The notes beneath the pieces are model-generated. The model worked only from the letters and a program-made list of their open reading frames with translations. It was not told the origin of the DNA and ran no database searches. This document shows positions 9,314 through 20,335 of a stretch of DNA of 64,000 nucleotides, one piece after another. The DNA comes from Echria macrotheca (Eukaryota > Ascomycota > Sordariomycetes > Sordariales > Schizotheciaceae), in contig MU839828.1 in NCBI GenBank assembly GCA_030411725.1, positions 372,001 through 436,000 of the forward strand. Reading direction: 5' to 3'. Made by a program: the position numbers and the translations under genes. The number at the start of each line of letters is the position of its first letter. Position 1 is the stretch's first letter.

Positions 9314-10901
9314 ATGGTCACAAGAACGCTCCTGATAGTGCGCAACGAGGGGCTATACCGCGTATTTTTTACCCGCTCCCGGGACGGCGACCTGGAGAGA
9401 TCTGATTTTGGCATCCCAGCTAAGCCAAAGAAATACGACAGTACTCTCCCTCTCTCCTTCGATATCGATTCGATACGCGTTCGTTCACAGAGTGCTGATA
9501 GCTTCCGCAGAATGGCTCGATGACATGCGGAACCATAATTACTCAGTCAACGAGTACTCCTCCTCATACCCCGGATCCTGGGCAGACGCGGAAGCGGCGA
9601 ACCCCTCGGCGCTTCCGCGTCTGCCCAGGATCCGCTTCAACCACTACCACCTCATAGACCTAGACTGCGAGGTGCTCTTCCTCGACGGGACTGCCCAGTT
9701 CATGCGACGACGACGACGACGACGACTACTGGCGGGGCCGGCGATCAAGTACCCCGAGCCAAACTGGGAGGACGTCTTCGACTATACCCTCCACTTCGTC
9801 ACGCCCAAGACACACATCCGCGACGGCGCGCACAAGATGTTCCTCGCGTACGTGACCGCCGAAATGCTCAGAGAATACCGGTTCGTGACCAGCTACATCG
9901 GGCTCCGATGGAAACGGAATTCCTTCCCCTTCCACGAACTGTCCTTCGCCCTCATCTCCCTAACCTCTGGCCACGCCCGCTTCCACCCCTGTCCGCCAGA
10001 GACCGGAGAACTCCCCTACGCCCAAACCCCCTTCCTCGAATTCGGCAGCATGAGACACCACCAGTACCTGGCCCCCGGCGCCTCCGGTGAGTTCTCCACA
10101 TTCTGGCATGGCGACGACATCCTCATCAGCCTCGTCCTCGTCGTCGACGGCGCGGCCATTGCCGCCGCCGCGAAATGGGGCCTCCGCTTCCGACGCCACT
10201 TCTACGTGATCGTCCTCTCCCTCTTTGAAGTCTCCCTCGCCGAGATAGGCCCGCACGACCGCGTCACTATCAGGGCCACGAAACCCATTCCCCTATCGTC
10301 CCTGCGGCCTGAGGACTGCATGAGCATGCACCCGCTCACACGGGCCGAGTGCAAGCCGGGCGTGGAGAAGCAATATGTGCCTGCCGAGTGGGCGTCCAAA
10401 CCCTTGTGCATCTTCACCGCGGCCGATCTCGAGGAGTTGTTCCCCGGCGTTTGTGCCCTGGTCAACTTCTTCGATATCGTGGCGCGGAGACGGACGGCGA
10501 CGAAATCGGCGGGGGTCTTGCCGGCCGAGCTGTACTACCAGATTCTTGATCATGTCGACCACGACACCTGGAAGGCATGTCAAACTGTATCCCCCATTTT
10601 GAGGGAGTACTGTCTGGCCAGGTATTGGCTTGACGAGCAGACCAGAATCGTGGCGGGGCCCTCTGTACGGGTGCAGAGCCCGTATTTGGACAGGGTTTTG
10701 TCGTTTGATCTACAGGATATGACAACGGGAGAGGTCGTTCCGATGCTATTGAATCATCGTTTTACGGACGAGTTGTCGAGGGAGTGGGTGCCGCTTCTTG
10801 GGCGGGGAGAGAGGGAGGTGGTTATGTCGAATGTGTTCCTGCGGTTTAGCTCGGCGGCGGACCACCCGGTTGTGGAGGACGGTGAGCCTGACGAGTGGTG
10901 A
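9314..10901 (+). CDS. F-box-like protein of a fungal family (505 aa)
   Basis: Two exons, 9314-9440 and 9511-10901. The 70-nt intron has donor GTACTC, branch site GTGCTGAT and acceptor CGCAG. The first exon supplies M-V-T-R-T-L-L-I-V and Y-R-V-F-F-T-R, which matches the N-terminus I know from fungal proteins of this type, and the join restores K-K-Y-D-K-W-L-D-D-M-R. The downstream frame is open further upstream only through a TTG codon, so the spliced model is preferred. Residues around 380-420 (L-P-A-E-L-Y-Y-Q-I-L-D-H-V) form an F-box-like motif, usually a Skp1 contact in ubiquitin ligases; here that is inferred. A run of seven arginines comes from a CGA repeat (9703-9723), and a perfect hairpin lies inside the coding sequence. 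Confidence 0.7.
9572..9634. repeat. Perfect inverted repeat (25-bp arms) inside the F-box-like CDS
   Basis: The 24 bp at 9573-9596 (GGATCCTGGGCAGACGCGGA then AGCG) is exactly reverse-complementary to 9610-9633, with a 13-nt loop. The flanking pair 9572/9634 extends the stem to 25 bp. The reading frame continues through the stem without a stop. Confidence 0.95.
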
Positions 10902-11812
10902 CAGATAGAGATTGAACAGGTCGTACTCGAAAATTGGGACGGCACTGTTGTCTTTTTTTGGTAAAGGAACGAGGTATCCTTCCTCCATGGCTACGACGCC
11001 TTGGTTTTGTACGTCGTACATTAGAGAAATTACGTTGCATGTGAAAGACCGAGGGACCTAAGGATGGTTGTTTGGTAGAAGAGAGGATGAGCCTTGAGAA
11101 CTGGCTAGTAATAAATACAGATGCCTGTGGTCCGTGTGCTCTTGCTGTCTGACGTGGGTGTTCCTTCCTGACCTAAAACACGAAAGACTAGGTAAGGATG
11201 CTTGGTTTGGTGGAAGAAAGGATGTGCCCTGACGGCTGGCTAGATACAGGACCCATGGTCCATGCGTGCCTTCCACCTGCTCTGGGTGCTCCTGCCTGAC
11301 CCAACACACATGTTGGAGAAACGGGTCAAGTCACTTCGACGCAGGGGTGAGGTTTGTATATACACACCACTGCACTAAGAGATATGCTACAGCACGAATA
11401 TACTGTATCGAGAAACCGCTAGCCGGCCGTAGTCTTGCAGTGCGCAATGCAAGCTACTACCCATCTCCTTCTCCATCTCATCATTCCAGGTTTCCATTGC
11501 GACAATTTCACCGAGCTGTTCTCCTTCGCTCGAGTATCGTAATTAGGTCAAAGGTAAACAAGTCTGAGCAAATCCCGGGACTGAGCCGTGCCGGCCCATG
11601 GCAAACACCGCGTGCGTAGGCGTGCGTTATGAAGAGCAAATGCACTTTACGATTACAAGTCTAGACACCTAAACGCTTTCGAAGTCCGCTTCAATTTGTG
11701 GTCCACCACCACAGAAACGCTAGAACGCCACCGGCCCATAGGTATCCACGAGGAAAGTTATCCTATGGCTTCAACGATATCCAATGGCGCGCCAAACCAA
11801 GTTCTTGGCCCG
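10902..11812. other. Intergenic, holds a repeat pair
   Basis: Between the F-box-like stop and the UGDH stop. Apart from the two repeat copies at 11059-11304, only short meaningless ORFs are present. Confidence 0.5.
11059..11304. repeat. Two direct copies of a ~120 bp dispersed repeat
   Basis: Copies at about 11059-11178 and 11193-11304 share, in order, an AAGGATG(C/G)TTG start, a GAA(A/G)(A/G)AGGATG block, GGCTGGCTA or CTGGCTA, a (A/C)TGGTCC block, GGGTG(C/T)TCCT and a final CCTGAC-C-AA. A third copy lies at 40124-40250. The repeat is non-coding and of unknown origin. Confidence 0.8.
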
Positions 11813-13875
11813 CTAGTCCGACCGCCGGCTTTGCCGACCGACACTTTCTACCCGGAACCCAATCTTTTCCATGATGGCAATGTCCAGCACCCCGCGGCCG
11901 TCAAACACCCAATGCGGCTTGCGCATCTGGCAGTAAATCTTCTTCCAGTCGACACGCTGCTTCAGCACGTGCTCCTTGCTAGCCCCGTACCCCTTTGTCC
12001 CAGTCGTTCTCTCCACCTGGCAGTCTGGGCACTCGTCATCACATGCGGGCACTGGGTACAGCCGGCCGAGCGGATCATCTGTATCCGAGTCCGATACGAG
12101 ATACGAATGAAGGGCAAGAAGTTCGTTCTCTTTCGGCTCGGGCTGTTCGAATGGCCGCGGATCTGTCAGGCGGGTCTTCTGTTTCACCGGAATGGCGAGC
12201 CCTTCCTTGCCTGTCGGGCTCTTGAATTCGTCGAACTCAGTCGTAATCAGTACAGCGTCCGACCCCTCGCATGCCGCATACACATCGGCATAGACTGCCA
12301 CCGGCCCGCCGTTCTCCTTGAGGACATCCTTTCGGACGAATCGGCCGATCTCGTCGGTCATCTGCGTCGGGATGCAGCATGGGTCGAAAATCGCAATCTC
12401 TCTCGGCCCTTCCTCCTCGAGGGTGCGGATGATGTCCAGCGCCGGTGACTCGCGCGTGTCGTTGGTGTCCTTCTTGAAGGCATACCCCAGCACTGTTACC
12501 TTCTTCCCAGCCAGCGTGTTGTTGAGACACCTGATCACGCGTGATACGAAGCGGTTCCGCGCGAACTCGTTCATGTTGATGACTGCCCGCCAGTAGTCGG
12601 CGACCTCTGGTAGTATCAAAGTCTCGGCTAGGTAGACCAAGCTGAGGACATCCTTTTTGAAGCAACTGCCTCCAAAACCAATGCCAGCACGAAGAAATTT
12701 GCTTCCAATTCTGGGGTCTGCGCCAATCGCCGACGCTACTTCGTCAACGTCTGCGCCTGTTGCATCGCATATCGCCGAAATTGAGTTAATACTGCTGATA
12801 CGCTGTGCCAGCATCGAGTTTGCGACGAGCTTGGCTAACTCGGAACTGAAAACATTCGTTGTGATGATGCGCGACCGGGGTATCCAGGCCGCGTACACGT
12901 CGGCAAGAGCGGAAGCCGCCCGATACCCAGCCGGCGTGTTGCTAGACCCGATGAGAATGCGGTCGGCGTAGAGAAGGTCCTTGATGGCTGTCCCGGCTGC
13001 GAGGAACTCCGGGTTGCTGATAACTTCAAAGTGGACACCAGGCCGGTGCAGCGACAGCTTAGACAGTTAGCGCGACCAGGCAACTGCAAGAAAATATGAG
13101 CAACCTACCGTCTGGTATACAAGCTGTGCCGTGCGGCATGGAACTGTCGACTTCTCGACAATAATGGCGCCCGGTCTTGCATGCTGTGCAACTACGGCAG
13201 TGACCGCCTCGAACGCAGCCATATCCGTGGCGGAGCCAGCTCCGACCCCGCGGTTTTTGGTCGGCGTGTTGACGGCAATCAGGACCACGTCGGCCTCGCT
13301 GATGGACCTCGCGATATCGGTCGTAAAGAACAGGTTTGGTTGTCTCGCAGCCACCCGTATCAGTCTATTGTTACCCGCACAATTACTCTCAGCATCGGAA
13401 GGGGGCGTGGTGAGGCCGGACGAAACTGAATCGGATGCATCGTGTTTGCTCGGTGCGTTGTGGAGGACCACCTCCTTGGATCCGTCGCGGGCAATCCGGA
13501 GAATATCGGTCAGGCCGGGTTCGTAAATGGGCGGGTGCTGCGAGTTCCAACGGCGGATGCGCCGCTCGTCTCGGTCGACCACGGTGACCCGGATGTGGGG
13601 GTTCTGGAAGGCGATGACTGCGGCGGTGGGCCCGCCTGCAAGTGGTCAGCGGCACGCCGAGGCCGGCACCGACGCCCGGGATTCTTACCAACATAGCCGG
13701 CGCCGACACAGCAAATGTTTCGGACCGGGGGCGTTCGGGTCGTGGTATCGAACAGCGCGGAGGAAAGCGGTCGGCCGTTGGTGCTCCGCGACCGCCCGAA
13801 ACTCGGGTCGTCCTGGGGCCGTAGCACCGGACTGTAGGACAGGCTTCCCTCGGGCGTCGTGGGAGCGGTGGACAT
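11813..13875 (-). CDS. UDP-glucose 6-dehydrogenase (UGDH), 652 aa
   Basis: Three exons: 13875-13689, 13635-13109 and 13057-11813, with introns of 53 and 51 nt. The enzyme oxidises UDP-glucose to UDP-glucuronate with two NAD+. Visible motifs are the NAD-binding V-G-A-G-Y-V-G-G-P-T created across the first splice junction, V-N-T-P-T-K, E-K-S-T-V-P, S-N-P-E-F-L-A-A-G, the catalytic cysteine loop G-F-G-G-S-C-F-K-K-D, and G-Y-A-F-K-K-D-T-N-D-T-R-E-S-P. At 652 aa it is longer than typical enzymes (~460). There is an unconserved Ser-rich N-terminus, a ~45-residue insertion before N-L-F-F-T-T-D-I, and a C-terminal insertion with a C-x4-C-x2-C cluster. The start could instead be the in-frame ATG at 13929. 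It is divergent from the GT4 gene. Confidence 0.9.
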
Positions 13876-15930
13876 GTCTAAAAGAGCAGCCTCCTCGGGA
13901 TCGACCGAGGATGGGGATGGTGGAAACATACTGCACGATCCAAGTCCCATCGAACGAAGCGAGTGACAATGCAAGAAGAGGGCGAAGATGGACCAGAACA
14001 GAAGCGGCAACCCCAGAATGTGATCCACGGGGGTGCGAGAAATTTAACCGGCCAAGAAAGCCGATGCACAGGATGGTGGAGCTAGGGCGGCGACAGGGTG
14101 TGGATGCTCTTCAGGGGACCACGGGGTTCCGGTCCCATGGGTGGGAAGATGTGTCGAGTGACAAGGGGACGGCTTCGACGCGCGGTTGGCAAGCGGGCGG
14201 CGGTGGTGGAAGAGCCTTAACTAGTTATCGACGATAATCACGGAAATAGGCACTCGGACATGGCGTTGGGCGGGTGGGCATCGGACCGGATGGAACGGCA
14301 GGATGCCAGATCCAAGACCGATGGAAGACTAGCGTGGTCGGCAGATAAAGCTTGGCTGACGAAATGATGGCTGACGAAACCGAGAAAAGAGGAAACTTCC
14401 ATGTCGAAAACTCGATCGAGGCGTACACGTAGGCCAAGGGCGATTGCTGTTTGCTCTTGTCCCCGAGACCGCCGCATGTCTGGACAAATTTGACAAGCCC
14501 GACGCTGCTGCAGGAAAGCGTCTCCCTGGACCTGCATTTCGACCTCGATACGCTCTGGCCTCGGATACGGCTGTCGTCCAATGTGGCCGCAACGGGAACC
14601 TTGAGGGCCGTGGGAAATGACGAAGCCGCAGAGGGTGTGTTGATTCAGATTTGGAAGTCCCGTGGGGTCCGACAAGCCAAGCGTGATTTGATGGTGGAGG
14701 ACGTTCTGGGAGGAGCCAATGGCGGTCGCTAAAGTCTTGGCCCACGACGTTGAAAACCGGGTCGCCATTCCGCATCGGGGGTCGAGCGCCAAGCATTACG
14801 AACACCACTTCCGTGAAAGGCCGATTCATCCGGCATCCTGGCGCTCTTGCGTCCCCTCAGCTGCGAGCCTCAGCCCTGGGACGGGCGCAAACCCCTGATT
14901 CCAATTTGCGATGCCACGCGTCGCCTGCTGGTCCAGGTCAGCCCCAGTCTTCAACGACGCCTAATTTTGTCACGAGAGTCCTCCCCCGATGCGCATCCCC
15001 GCACTGCGAAAAATGACAGGACTCTGGGACGCAAGTGATGGCGATGCATGACCCGGGTCAAGAAACGAGCGAGATCACGCCGAATGCGGACTGTCAACCA
15101 GAAAGCGGCGGCAGGGCAGAATTGACAGCGTCCAACCGCGTCGTGCACGTTGCAGGAACGCGGACAGCCGATTCGCGCATGGCGGGGTAATCTTTATCGC
15201 TGCATGCCCCATCCATCTTCAACAACCCCACCACAACGCTATCGCACCTGTCGTCACTTGACCGACGGTGTGCCGCACGTTGACTTTGACTTTTCAACCA
15301 GCAATCCACACACGTTTTCCGCTCTTGGTCCTGATCTCACCCGCGACGATGCCAAGCTTCCGCTCCCGCAGGCGTGCGGAAGGGACGAGACTGGCGATTG
15401 GCTCCCTGATGAAGCCGCAGACTCCCGATGCAGCAATCGCGGAGCGTTACTCCAATATAGCTTCTACTATCCGAGGGCTATTTACATTTGCGGATGATGC
15501 ATCCGGTGTCGCCTTCGTGCTCTCGGCGCAGCGCGAGTTGGCCTGTGTGGGTTGATTCTTTTCAGGAGCCCTCCTGCCAGAGCCGTCAACTCGTCGCCCA
15601 CGGCAGACCATCTTTGCTGGTCACGCGTTCCTTCCGCAACAAACAGGCAACCCGTGCACAGCACGATCACAGCTGCTTCGTCCATAGTTGACTCTGAGCC
15701 ACAGCATCTGACCTGGCAACCGCATCACGACAACACAGCGACTCGCTGGCAGTGCATGACCAGAGCCCAAGTTCTGTTGCAGCCCAATTTGACGATTCCC
15801 TCATATTTTGCCAAACTTTGCGTGGAACTTTCGGTAATATTCCAGCTGCCTGCAAACCGTTCCCACATTGACATTGACCAGACGTTAATCGCAAACTTCC
15901 TGCGGGCTGGGCCACCAAATCTCGGGCAAG
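13876..15930. other. Shared upstream region of UGDH and GT4 (~2 kb)
   Basis: The two sugar-nucleotide genes diverge from this region, so it holds both promoters and long 5' leaders. I see no further gene: the ORFs are short, overlapping and without recognisable domains. Confidence 0.5.
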
Positions 15931-17502
15931 ATGGCAGCCAACGATATCGACCGGGATGATGCACAACTGCAGATAGCCTTCCCGGAGTCACTCCGCGGAA
16001 AGCGAATTTTGCTGTGTACCGAATCCTTTGGTCCTGTGAACGGCGTATCAAGGACAACACTGATGCTGGTCAACCACCTCAGAGAAAACGGGGCGGATGT
16101 TGCAGTTGTCGCCCCTCACAACCACACTCGACAAAACACGTTTGTTCCTACGAGAAATCGAATCCTGAACGGCGACTCTGAAGGGGACCAGAATCTAGAC
16201 ATCCGAATCCAGGGGTACCCTCTCCCGTACAACCCGGAACTAACCGTGGTGTATCCTGTCCGCTTGTCGACACTGTACAAACGGACGTTTGGGAGCGCCC
16301 CTGATCTCATCTACCTCGCATCGCCAGCGTCTTTGGGATTCCAGGTGATGCTGCAAATGCGGCAAAAGCCGACCGAGGAGCGAATTCCTGTTATCTGCAA
16401 CTTCCAGACAGACTTGGCTGGATACTGCAGTATCCTCTTCCCGCCACCGTTTTCTACCATCGCCACCGCCGCGCTCTCCAATGTCCAGAGCTTCCTGTTC
16501 AACCATCCGAGCGTCAAGACCATTTTCTATCCGAGCCGTTTCGTCAAGCGGTATCTAGTGGAGCAGCGGGTGCAAAGCACGAAACTTGAGATTCTGCAGC
16601 GCGGCGTCGACACGGAGCTTTTCCACCCAGAGAAGAGAAGCAGCAAATTGCGGAAAGAACTCGCCCCAGATGGCGAGATCATTCTCATCTGCGTGTCCCG
16701 CCTGGGCGGCGAAAAGGGGTTCGAGTTTCTTGCCGAAGCGGCCACGGAGCTCGACGATCGCGGTCTCAACTTCAAACTGTACATCGTCGGTGGGAATCGG
16801 AATCCAGACGTCGAGGAGGAGATTAAGGGCTCGTTTGCAGCTCTCACGGCAGCTGGCAAGGTTGTGTTTGCCGGCTTCCGCATTGGCGAGGATCTGGCAG
16901 CCTCTTACGCATCTGCCGACATCTTTCTGCACTGCTCGATAACCGAAACGTTCGGTCTTGTGGTTCTGGAGTCCATGGCAAGCGGCGTCCCGGTCATCGC
17001 CCGTGACGAGGGTGGGCCCAGCGATACCGTCCGCGACGGCGAGACCGGGTACCTGACCCCGCCCGATGACTTGGCTGCATTTGTCGACCGGGTCATGGCG
17101 CTAGCGGACGACGAGACGCTGCGCCGGCAGTTCTCTGCAAATGCGAGACGGCAGGCAGAAGGGGCGACGTGGGAGCGGATCAACAACAAGGTCGCCTGGC
17201 GCATGGCGGAGACAATCGCCTCCAGGGAAAGGGAGATGGCCGAGGCGCACAAGCTGCCGCAGGGAGAAAGTGAGGCAGGTGAAGATGGAGACCGGCTGGC
17301 GCCGACGATGCCTGTCTTTGGATGGCTGCCGCTCATGAATGATGTGGTGAAGGCGAGGATCGAAGATGCCAGGGTGATTGGAGGAATGGCAGCCATTTCA
17401 GCGACTTGGGTGGCAGTCGGGACGTATCTAGTCTTCATCAAGGCCGGTTTGTGGGTGAAAGGAGTCGTCAGAAGCTTGTTTGTGTGGAAGGCGGATGCCT
17501 GA
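15931..17502 (+). CDS. GT4 glycosyltransferase, SQD2/PimB-like
   Basis: An intronless 523-aa ORF. The N-terminal acceptor domain opens with R-I-L-L-C-T-E-S-F-G-P-V-N-G-V-S-R, the nucleotide-sugar GT-B start seen in SQD2-like and bacterial lipid glycosyltransferases. The donor domain has C-V-S-R-L-G-G-E-K-G and the GT4 E-x7-E motif (E-T-F-G-L-V-V-L-E, then S-M-A-S-G-V-P-V-I-A). A C-terminal extension contains a hydrophobic stretch near residues 485-508, probably membrane-associated. SQD2-type enzymes move a sugar from UDP-sulfoquinovose, or in plants also from UDP-glucuronate, onto diacylglycerol. The neighbouring divergent UGDH makes UDP-glucuronate, so a glucuronosyl-lipid product is an attractive inference, not shown by the sequence. 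Confidence 0.88.
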   Translation: MAANDIDRDDAQLQIAFPESLRGKRILLCTESFGPVNGVSRTTLMLVNHLRENGADVAVVAPHNHTRQNTFVPTRNRILNGDSEGDQNLDIRIQGYPLPYNPELTVVYPVRLSTLYKRTFGSAPDLIYLASPASLGFQVMLQMRQKPTEERIPVICNFQTDLAGYCSILFPPPFSTIATAALSNVQSFLFNHPSVKTIFYPSRFVKRYLVEQRVQSTKLEILQRGVDTELFHPEKRSSKLRKELAPDGEIILICVSRLGGEKGFEFLAEAATELDDRGLNFKLYIVGGNRNPDVEEEIKGSFAALTAAGKVVFAGFRIGEDLAASYASADIFLHCSITETFGLVVLESMASGVPVIARDEGGPSDTVRDGETGYLTPPDDLAAFVDRVMALADDETLRRQFSANARRQAEGATWERINNKVAWRMAETIASREREMAEAHKLPQGESEAGEDGDRLAPTMPVFGWLPLMNDVVKARIEDARVIGGMAAISATWVAVGTYLVFIKAGLWVKGVVRSLFVWKADA

Positions 17503-18159
17503 TTCATTCGTTATTAGTTTGTGGCTTTTTAGTCGATACCCATAGCGTAGAGGGGTACAGCAGCATCTTTTGTATACATTATTCTTCTGTGACCATTGGT
17601 CTTTAATCCAATACTACATCATCTGCTCAGATATGGACTAAAATATGTCGTAGTACTTCATTTTGCGCTCAGAGTATCCAGCTCTGGATGCACAACGACG
17701 GGCCCCGGATCTTGGATCGAGCCCTGTGGAATGGGTAGTGTCATGCTCCCCCCCCCTCCTGGTTCCCCTCTTTGAAGCACGACCAACCACATGAACTTAG
17801 ACCTCGTTGTTACTTCTTCTCGTCAACCATATGCCAACTCCCGTCTTGGTATTGTCCTAAGCCCCTCAACTTCATTGTTAACCTTGGCCTCCAGCTGCAC
17901 TCGAGGTCCTGATGTCTCCTCCTGCCTTGTATTGAGGGATGATCGTAAGATTCTTAGATTTCATGGAAGTGGATGTGATCAAACACCTTGCTGTTGCAGT
18001 CATGGACATTAAACACCAGCTCCTAGCGAGCATACTAGTCAGATATAAGTCTTGTAGTACAAGGTCTCCCTCGCTGCTCTGAGTACTACCAGCTAAAAGT
18101 ATCTAAGCTCTGAACTGATCTACCTGGGCCTATCCCCATTGGGCTCGCCCACCTGCCAT
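17503..18159. other. Intergenic, nothing recognised
   Basis: A/T-richer spacer between the GT4 gene and the first member of the small-protein cluster; no domain or repeat recognised. Confidence 0.5.
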
Positions 18160-18630
18160 CTAAGCATGGTCCTTACTTTTCTCCCCAGTGGACCGTTCCA
18201 CCTCCTCCCCGCCAGTCAGGGTAATGACTTCACTCTGTTCCTCCAAGATTGTCGCATCTCCCTGCTTACGCCCCGCGAGCTCCTCCTTTGCCGTGACGAA
18301 TTTTTCGAATGCCTCTTCTAGACATGGGCAGGGATGGCCCGCTCCCTTAGAGGCGGCCGCGAGAAAGAAACACAACGGGAATTTCTTTTTGTCGATTATG
18401 TGGTTGTGCTGATGGTTCGCGTGGATGGTTCTTAGCACAGCAAGGTCGTGGCAACACAGAATGCACGATTCTGGCTGCGGGTGGTGGTGGGCCCCGTGGG
18501 CTTCGTGAAAGGTCTGGTAACCAGACACTTTATTGCTTTGGTCATAGAAATGAGATCTCTGACGCGAAAGAATCTCAGAGAGCCTGAATTCCCGGCTCGA
18601 TAGAACTTGACTATCGGTTCGTAACCGCAT
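18160..18630 (-). pseudogene. HGG-CxxC family copy 1 (degenerate)
   Basis: Clearly paralogous to copy 2 along its length: F-H-E-A-H-G-A-H-H-H-P-Q-P-E-S-C-I-L-C (knuckle 1), then I-H-A-N-H, then F-P-L-C-F-F where the family has C-P-L-C-F-F. The first cysteine of knuckle 2 is therefore lost. The usual ATG just before the first knuckle is GTG (codon for V-S-G-Y), so translation would need the ATG at 18630, which adds 34 unconserved residues. The C-terminal block survives (Q-G-D-A-T and V-I-T-L-T-G-G-E-E). Either a decaying copy or a diverged gene with a one-sided metal site. Confidence 0.7.
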
Positions 18631-18712
18631 TGGGCTCCAGGTTTCTGAGAGGCATACTGGTTGGACACTATTTGGGTAGTCTAAGCTCTAGCATGCATCT
18701 TTAGGAGGTGCT

Positions 18713-19105
18713 TTATGCTTTGGGTTGGTCCCCCTTGTGCTCAACCGCCTTGGACGCCCCGATCTGCTTATTATCATCTTTGTCCTCCTTTCCACCAACA
18801 ACTGTAATTGCATCGGTGTCACCATGGAGTGCGGCGGCATCGCCATGTTCCTTTGAAGCCATGTCCTCCTTAGCGTTGCTGATTTGGTTGAGCGCGCTGT
18901 TGAGATCGTCACAGTCGCCGGGAGCTCGGGTTGCCGCTATGAAGAAACATAGAGGACAACTGGTCTCATCTGTCAGGACGATCTCCCGGTGGGCAGCGTG
19001 GAAACGCTGCAGGTAGTTCATGTCCGAACAGCAAAGGAAGCAGACGCCCGGCTGGGGGTGGCTGTGGCCCCCGTGTGCCTGATGGAAGCGGTGGTAATCG
19101 GACAT
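18713..19105 (-). CDS. HGG-CxxC small protein, copy 2 (130 aa)
   Basis: Intact ORF from ATG 19105. Knuckle 1 is F-H-Q-A-H-G-G-H-S-H-P-Q-P-G-V-C-F-L-C; knuckle 2 is F-H-A-A-H followed by C-P-L-C-F-F. The two C-x2-C pairs are separated by 24 residues. Four cysteines with adjacent histidines suggest one or two zinc sites, but this is inference. The second half is acidic/basic and low in complexity, with the C-terminal block H-G-D-A-A and A-I-T-V-V-G-G-K-E-D. There is no signal peptide or membrane span, so a cytosolic or nuclear protein is likely. An in-frame ATG at 19147 would add 14 residues not seen in other copies. Confidence 0.7.
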   Translation of the reverse strand: MSDYHRFHQAHGGHSHPQPGVCFLCCSDMNYLQRFHAAHREIVLTDETSCPLCFFIAATRAPGDCDDLNSALNQISNAKEDMASKEHGDAAALHGDTDAITVVGGKEDKDDNKQIGASKAVEHKGDQPKA

Positions 19106-19147
19106 CTTTGTCGATATTCTCGGTACCTGAGGGAAGCCACCGGGCAT

Positions 19148-20335
19148 GTTAGAAAACTCTAGTAGTAATGGGAGTTACCGCCGGGGCGTGGTGCACTCCC
19201 GTACTCACCGCAACGAGAAGATTTGGTGGGTGGAGGAGGGCTTGGGTTACTCGAAGAAGGAATTTTCGATAGAGTGATTGCTTGAGAGTTGTGAAACCGG
19301 GCGCGAAGTGAGTTCACGAAAGGAAACGCTGGTTTCGAAAGTTCAAGAGATCAAAACAGTGAATGGAGCCCAAAGTATTGGGTGGGAGAAAAGCACCACT
19401 TTGGGGATAGCCCTACTTCGTCCGTCGGAACATTCGCGATCATAACGACAGGACAACAGAGAATGGGAGGCGACGTGTCAGGGAGTCCACTTCTCATGCG
19501 GCGAGAAGAGATGGGATGGAAGGACCAGGGCACGTGGATCGTGATTCCCACGTCCTGCCTGACAAGATTCTTCCAGGCATACAAACGCCTTCCTGCTGTG
19601 AGGGTGCATTTTTCGCACCCGGAAAATGTATTCAGGGTATATACAGTCCCATAGTCTGAGATGATGGTTGTCGGTTTTAATTAAGAGGGTATCGACAGTG
19701 GATATCCGATATCCGAGAGGTGTGCAGAAACAACGCTATTGTTTCCTGTTGCTGTAGTAGGCTAAGTGACAAAGTCCCAACGTCCCAATGACCTGATGTC
19801 TCTTTAACGGTTAGCGCTCTCTAGAGAGATTACGAGAATAGCGCCACAAGTTTCCTTACCAGCTGGACGGACTCTTGGCTCGTCCTAATCGTCAATCCTA
19901 CGTGTCGCATTGCACTCTTCCCTTCCCATGTTGCAATCTTCGTTAAGCGGCTTTATTTTAACCAAAATCAACCGTTCTACCAAAACTAAAGACGGGAAAT
20001 CATTAGCTGTCTGTCGTTAAGCCTCCTAGTTGATGGGTGAAATCGAGGAATACCTATCTAGACAGATGCCGACCTTCGGCGTGGCACCCTTAAATTTTGT
20101 TAACAGCCTAGCTGTCATCTTTGTGAAGAAATAGGCCTTCATATCCGCTACTAGTCGTATTGAAGCCGGGATACAGAGAAACACACAATGTCACGTTCAC
20201 GCTGCCATGCGGTCGTTCAGAGTTGCGTGGAAAAAAAAGGGAAAAAGACAACAACAAAATGAAAGGTAGTCCCAGAGCCTCATTTATGAAGACCAATCTA
20301 TCTGCCTGACCGCCAAAAAAGCCGTGAATATTGTG
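19148..20335. other. Intergenic, nothing recognised
   Basis: A 1.2 kb A/T-rich spacer within the cluster. No family motif was found in any frame. Confidence 0.45.
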
